DNA of 7,504 bases, taken from assembly GCA_964539235.1 (NCBI GenBank), contig CAZIIK010000005.1, positions 1-7,504 on the forward strand, in the 5' to 3' direction. Position numbers and translations under genes: made by a program. The notes below the pieces were generated by a model. That model searched no databases. It saw only the letters and a list, made by a program, of their open reading frames with translations, and was not told the origin of the DNA. Source of the DNA: CAZIIK01 sp964539235. Lineage in GTDB: Bacteria; Pseudomonadota; Gammaproteobacteria; Francisellales; CACEW01. Positions 6,346 through 7,504 of the stretch are shown piece after piece (positions within the stretch are counted from its first letter, which is position 1; every line of letters begins with the position of its first letter).

Positions 6346-7356
6346 ATGCAGGCTTGGAAGCAGAAGATAGTCAGTAATTGGTATCGTTCACATGCTGTAT
6401 ATTTAAGTATTTTGTTGCCATTGTCTTGGCTGTTTCGAGGCATTGTGCGTGTGCGTCGAGCGTATCTTAATATTTTCGCCAAGCAATCGTTTAACGTGCC
6501 GGTGATTGTGGTTGGCAATATTACTGTGGGTGGTACCGGTAAGACGCCTTTGTCGATCGCCCTCATGCAGTATCTGAAGCAACAAGGGTTTAAGCCCGGC
6601 TTGATCAGTCGTGGCTATGGCAGTGTGTACCGTCATTTTCCCTTGGAAGTCACGGAAAAGACCGAAGTGGATTTTTCCGGTGATGAGCCTAAATTGATCG
6701 CGCAGCTTACGCAATGTCCGGTGGTGATTGACACTATGCGTCCACGTGGGGTGCGGTGTTTAATCGAGCGGCATGATTGCGATGTGGTTATCAGTGATGA
6801 TGGTTTACAAAACTACCGTTTGGCGCGGGATATAGAAATTGCGGTGTTAGACGGTGTGCGTGCGGTGGGCAATGGTCATTGTTTACCAGCGGGTCCTTTA
6901 CGTGAGCCGGTTGCGCGGTTGTCCCAGGTGGATTTTGTGGTAGTTAATGGTAAGCGTTTGCCACAGTTTGCGCAGTTGGAACAGTATGAAATGGCTCTGG
7001 TGGTGCAAATGTGTCGTCAATTGTCACATGCTGAGACACGGACATTAGATGATTTTGCAGGCAAAACCGTGCATGCCGTTGCCGGAATTGGGCATCCGCA
7101 GCGTTTTTTCGATACGCTATGTGCACACGGTATTGATGTGATTCCACATGTGTTTGAAGATCACCATATCTATCGGGAAAAAGATATACAGTTTCAAGAC
7201 GGTTTGCCGATTTTATTAACCGAAAAAGACGCGGTGAAATGTGAGGCTTTACCATGCCAGAATGTCTGGGTGGTACCGGTTTCGGCAGTGGTTCCTGAAG
7301 GTTTCTTGGCGCAGGTTGAAGCAAAATTAGCTGAGTGTCACCAGCGTTTAAAATAG
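6346..7356 (+). CDS. lpxK: Tetraacyldisaccharide 4'-kinase (lipid A synthesis)
   Basis: LpxK transfers the ATP gamma-phosphate to the 4' position of the tetraacyl disaccharide 1-phosphate, giving lipid IVA, on the cytoplasmic face of the inner membrane. The 336-residue product is close to the family length (E. coli 328). A hydrophobic N-terminal helix (about residues 17-34) should anchor it in the membrane. The P-loop VGNITVGGTGKTP is at 56-68. The family's DDGLQ motif is at 151-155, followed by NYRLARDIEIAVLDG, and GPLREP is at 183-188. The C-terminal part has AGIGHPQRFF (246-255), EDHH (271-274; the His here corresponds to the FPDHH catalytic region) and LTEKDAVKC (291-299). All expected motifs are present, so the enzyme should be active. 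Neighbours are unusual: no msbA upstream, and a broken divergent methyltransferase gene instead. A hairpin with a T-run follows the gene, suggesting a single-gene transcript. Confidence 0.96.
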   Translation: MQAWKQKIVSNWYRSHAVYLSILLPLSWLFRGIVRVRRAYLNIFAKQSFNVPVIVVGNITVGGTGKTPLSIALMQYLKQQGFKPGLISRGYGSVYRHFPLEVTEKTEVDFSGDEPKLIAQLTQCPVVIDTMRPRGVRCLIERHDCDVVISDDGLQNYRLARDIEIAVLDGVRAVGNGHCLPAGPLREPVARLSQVDFVVVNGKRLPQFAQLEQYEMALVVQMCRQLSHAETRTLDDFAGKTVHAVAGIGHPQRFFDTLCAHGIDVIPHVFEDHHIYREKDIQFQDGLPILLTEKDAVKCEALPCQNVWVVPVSAVVPEGFLAQVEAKLAECHQRLK

Positions 7357-7504
7357 TATGCAAAGAGGGTACCCGAGAAGCTTCTGCCTTCGGCCAAGCC
7401 TTTGTTAAAGGCATTTTTCAGCATGCTACCGTAATGCACTCTACATTTGGATTTTTGATGCAAATTTGATCATCACAAGCCAAAAAGACTAATTTTCATG
7501 CAGC
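7357..7504. other. Intergenic region after lpxK
   Basis: Two perfect palindromes follow the lpxK stop almost back to back: GGGTACCC (7367-7374) and AGAAGCTTCT (7376-7385). The terminator hairpin comes next. From 7420 to the end I see no coding frame, RNA gene or repeat that I can support. Confidence 0.5.
7398..7418 (+). terminator. Probable intrinsic terminator of lpxK
   Basis: GCCTTT (7398-7403), a GTT loop and AAAGGC (7407-7412) form a perfect 6-bp stem, followed after one A by five T (7414-7418). It lies 41 bases past the lpxK stop on the same strand. The stem is short with only three G-C pairs, so strength is probably moderate. Confidence 0.65.

Noticed and set aside
6944..7414. Long - strand open frame opposite the 3' half of lpxK.
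   Set aside because: It is antisense to a well-supported gene, has no recognisable motif, and its composition follows from lpxK codon use.
2116..7440. The 14-mer TACCGTAATGCACT occurs both inside the membrane-protein gene (near 2116) and after lpxK (near 7427).
   Set aside because: One shared 14-mer with no similarity extending beyond it is plausible by chance in 7.5 kb.

Overview
The window looks like part of a gammaproteobacterial chromosome at moderate GC. The evidence is a textbook RF2 gene with its programmed +1 frameshift, followed directly by a 505-codon lysS of exactly the E. coli length, and further on lpxK (Gram-negative lipid A synthesis). These three housekeeping genes lie on the + strand and are intact. 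Everything recognisable as coding on the - strand is broken. That contrast suggests a genome losing accessory genes, as in host-associated gammaproteobacteria. A Legionellales/Coxiellaceae-like origin is only a guess from style.

Layout. (1) Positions 3-1690, - strand: a decayed gene that I can reassemble into one reading frame of about 559 residues, with an N-terminal Lys-rich region, a helical middle, a long coiled coil and a short C-terminal segment. It carries four frameshifts (single-base gains in homopolymers and one 5-bp tandem duplication) and two in-frame TAA codons. I do not recognise its family. (2) Positions 1700-1950: an AT-rich upstream region of that gene and a cluster of small palindromic repeats spaced about 42 bp apart. 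(3) Positions 1951-2649, - strand: a polytopic membrane protein gene split by one in-frame TAA. (4) Positions 2650-3012: a gene-free gap containing a roughly 103-bp element that can fold into a closing stem with internal hairpins. (5) Positions 3013-5656: prfB-lysS. (6) Positions 5591-6289, - strand: a class I SAM-dependent methyltransferase gene convergent with, and overlapping, the end of lysS, split by one in-frame TAA where relatives usually have Tyr. (7) Positions 6346-7356: lpxK with a strong ribosome binding site and a likely intrinsic terminator after it.

How the genes relate. prfB and lysS are both translation functions and are probably co-transcribed, 30 bp apart. RF2 terminates at UGA/UAA and controls its own synthesis through the internal UGA. 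LysS charges tRNA-Lys. lpxK is a separate essential cell-envelope gene; it stands apart from msbA, with which it is often paired. I found no defence system, CRISPR array, insertion sequence, tRNA or rRNA. The points most worth checking are the reconstructed coiled-coil gene, the folded intergenic element, the recurrence of TAA as the only interrupting stop, and the altered Shine-Dalgarno-like element in the RF2 frameshift site.
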